From Candidatus Omnitrophota bacterium (GTDB lineage: Bacteria; Ratteibacteria; UBA8468; B48-G9; JAFGKM01), in assembly GCA_023818785.1 (NCBI GenBank), contig JAMWCO010000067.1, positions 1-7,441 on the forward strand: a stretch of DNA of 7,441 nt. The letters run 5' to 3'. The notes beneath the pieces were generated by a model. It was not told the origin of the DNA. It was given only the letters and a program-made list of their open reading frames with translations, and did no database searches. This document shows positions 6,439 through 7,441 of this stretch, in pieces. Made by a program: the position numbers and the translations under genes. Each line of letters opens with the position of its first letter. Position 1 is the stretch's first letter.

Positions 6439-7441
6439 GTGGAGGATGAAATTTTTCTTCTTATTTTTGAAGCAGATAGAATTCAAGAATATATTTTTAA
6501 AACAGGAAAACTAATAGAAAACATAGGTGGAAGCGTTCTTATTGACCAGTTCAACAAAAAGGAAGTATATGAAGTAATCCATGCCATTTCAACAAAAGGG
6601 AATATCACTGTGGAAAACGGAAATTATATCTTAAATGACAATAGTATAAAAAATGGTCTTGATTATGAAGTCCTTTATAGTGGTGGAGGAAATGTTAAAT
6701 TGTTAGCAAAAAGAGAAGATATTGCAAATAAAATTTCTGATGCTTTATTAAAAAAATATAGAGAACTTACAGTTTCTGCAGATGCCACCTGTATTTTTTT
6801 CTCATTTGATCCAAATTCTGAACCATTAGAAAAAGTGTTAGAAAAAGGAGAGAAAGAAATTCGTGCTAAAAAATTGGGAAAGGACTATAAAATACAACCA
6901 TTCTCTTTACCTTATTTTAAAATATGTCAATCTTGTGGAACAGAACCTGCAATAAATTATCAAGATGAAGAATATCTCGGAGAATCTTGCTTTAAAAAAA
7001 GAGAAAAAGGAAGAAAAAGTGATATTTTTCAAGATTTTAAAGATGAATTTAAAAAAAATTTATTTGGTAATAATTTTCAAACTGAAGATATTTTTCCAAA
7101 AGAGATTGATAAGATTACTGATGAAAAGCATGGAAATTTTATTGGTATAGTGGTTATAGATGGGAATAAATTTGGTGAAAAAATAAAAAATCTTCTTAAA
7201 CAACACAAAAATTTAAACTTTTCTGAAAAGTGTAAAATTCTAAGAAATTTTTCTAAAACTATAGATAAATTAGCAAAAGAATGTCTTGCTGAGGCATCTA
7301 TAGAAGTTCTTAATGAAAAAAAAATAACAAAGCCACCTTTTCCTTTTAGACCAATAGTTATTGGAGGAGATGACCTTTGTTTTGTTTCAAGAGGAGACCT
7401 TTCTATTCATATTGCTAAAAAATTTGCTGAAAAACTCAATC
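6439..7441 (+). CDS. Cas10/Cmr2-like palm-domain nucleotide cyclase, HD-less (3' end outside window)
   Basis: At least 334 residues are present and the frame is still open at the right edge. The start DRIQEYIFKTGKLIENIGGS (13-32) matches the first palm of Cas10/Cmr2-type proteins (I-Q-x-[YF]-[IL]-F...L...G-G/A-S), and YSGGGNVKLLA (80-90) is also typical. A zinc-knuckle-like segment has Cys163, Cys166 and Cys184, but Gly181 stands where a fourth cysteine is expected. The second palm begins GIVVIDGNKFGEKI (236-249) with Asp241, and carries the catalytic GGDD at 309-312. Cas10 enzymes use these acids to make cyclic oligoadenylates from ATP. The protein begins directly with palm 1, so the N-terminal HD nuclease domain of many Cas10s is absent. 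Both active-site blocks look intact, so activity is plausible. It follows the CARF-HD gene by 13 bases. A plain GGDEF diguanylate cyclase is unlikely given the double-palm/zinc layout. The start is GTG. Confidence 0.85.
   Translation, partial: MEDEIFLLIFEADRIQEYIFKTGKLIENIGGSVLIDQFNKKEVYEVIHAISTKGNITVENGNYILNDNSIKNGLDYEVLYSGGGNVKLLAKREDIANKISDALLKKYRELTVSADATCIFFSFDPNSEPLEKVLEKGEKEIRAKKLGKDYKIQPFSLPYFKICQSCGTEPAINYQDEEYLGESCFKKREKGRKSDIFQDFKDEFKKNLFGNNFQTEDIFPKEIDKITDEKHGNFIGIVVIDGNKFGEKIKNLLKQHKNLNFSEKCKILRNFSKTIDKLAKECLAEASIEVLNEKKITKPPFPFRPIVIGGDDLCFVSRGDLSIHIAKKFAEKLN

Noticed and set aside
6437..6514. Short ATG-initiated frame (25 codons) at the start of the Cas10-like gene
   Set aside because: It ends after 25 codons and overlaps the clearly homologous Cas10-like frame that begins at GTG 6439.
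6965..7150. 61-codon + strand frame within the Cas10-like gene
   Set aside because: Lysine-rich out-of-frame shadow; the overlapping frame carries the zinc-knuckle and palm motifs.
7340..7400. Reading the GGDD protein as a GGDEF diguanylate cyclase
   Set aside because: The motif is GGDD-L, and the DRIQEYIF...GGS first palm, GGGN segment and CxxC knuckle are Cas10/Cmr2 features not found in GGDEF proteins.
1..7441. CRISPR array
   Set aside because: I see no regularly spaced direct repeats of 24-40 bases; the only repeated motif is the irregularly spaced nonamer AATTTGACA.

Overview
The window is a low-GC, lysine/asparagine-rich stretch of probably bacterial DNA. It has clear AGGAG-type ribosome sites before most genes, a sigma-70-like TTGACA/TATAGT pair and a lipoprotein signal peptide. 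No gene identifies the lineage; codon use and AT content would suit many low-GC anaerobes or uncultivated phyla, so I leave the organism open.

Layout. Positions 2-178 look like the 3' end of a gene entering from the left. Positions 251-355 hold the wreck of a DDE transposase. Positions 356-635 carry no gene, only A-rich leader with plausible promoters and three copies of AATTTGACA. From 636 to the right edge, six genes lie head-to-tail on the + strand with gaps of only 8-28 bases, so they are almost certainly one operon. In order they are: a dCTP deaminase/dUTPase-fold protein without the usual catalytic residues (636-1148); a polytopic membrane protein (1158-2261); a lipoprotein with a von Willebrand A domain (2270-3094); a zinc-finger protein with two membrane segments (3107-4180); a CARF-HD fusion (4209-6425); and a Cas10/Cmr2-like palm-domain polymerase with a GGDD motif, cut by the window edge (6439-7441+).

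How the genes may work together (inference). The last gene resembles the cyclic-oligoadenylate-making subunit of type III CRISPR, but it lacks the N-terminal HD domain. The gene before it carries a CARF domain, the usual receptor for cyclic oligoadenylate, fused to an HD phosphohydrolase. This is a synthase/receptor pair. No CRISPR array, Cas5/Cas7-like gene, Cas6 or Cas1/Cas2 is visible in the window. The pair is instead coupled to membrane and cell-surface proteins and to a nucleotide-pocket protein. I read this as a candidate CRISPR-derived or CRISPR-independent second-messenger system that may sense nucleotide-pool or envelope damage, perhaps in anti-phage defence. Genes right of the window could still reveal a type III CRISPR locus.
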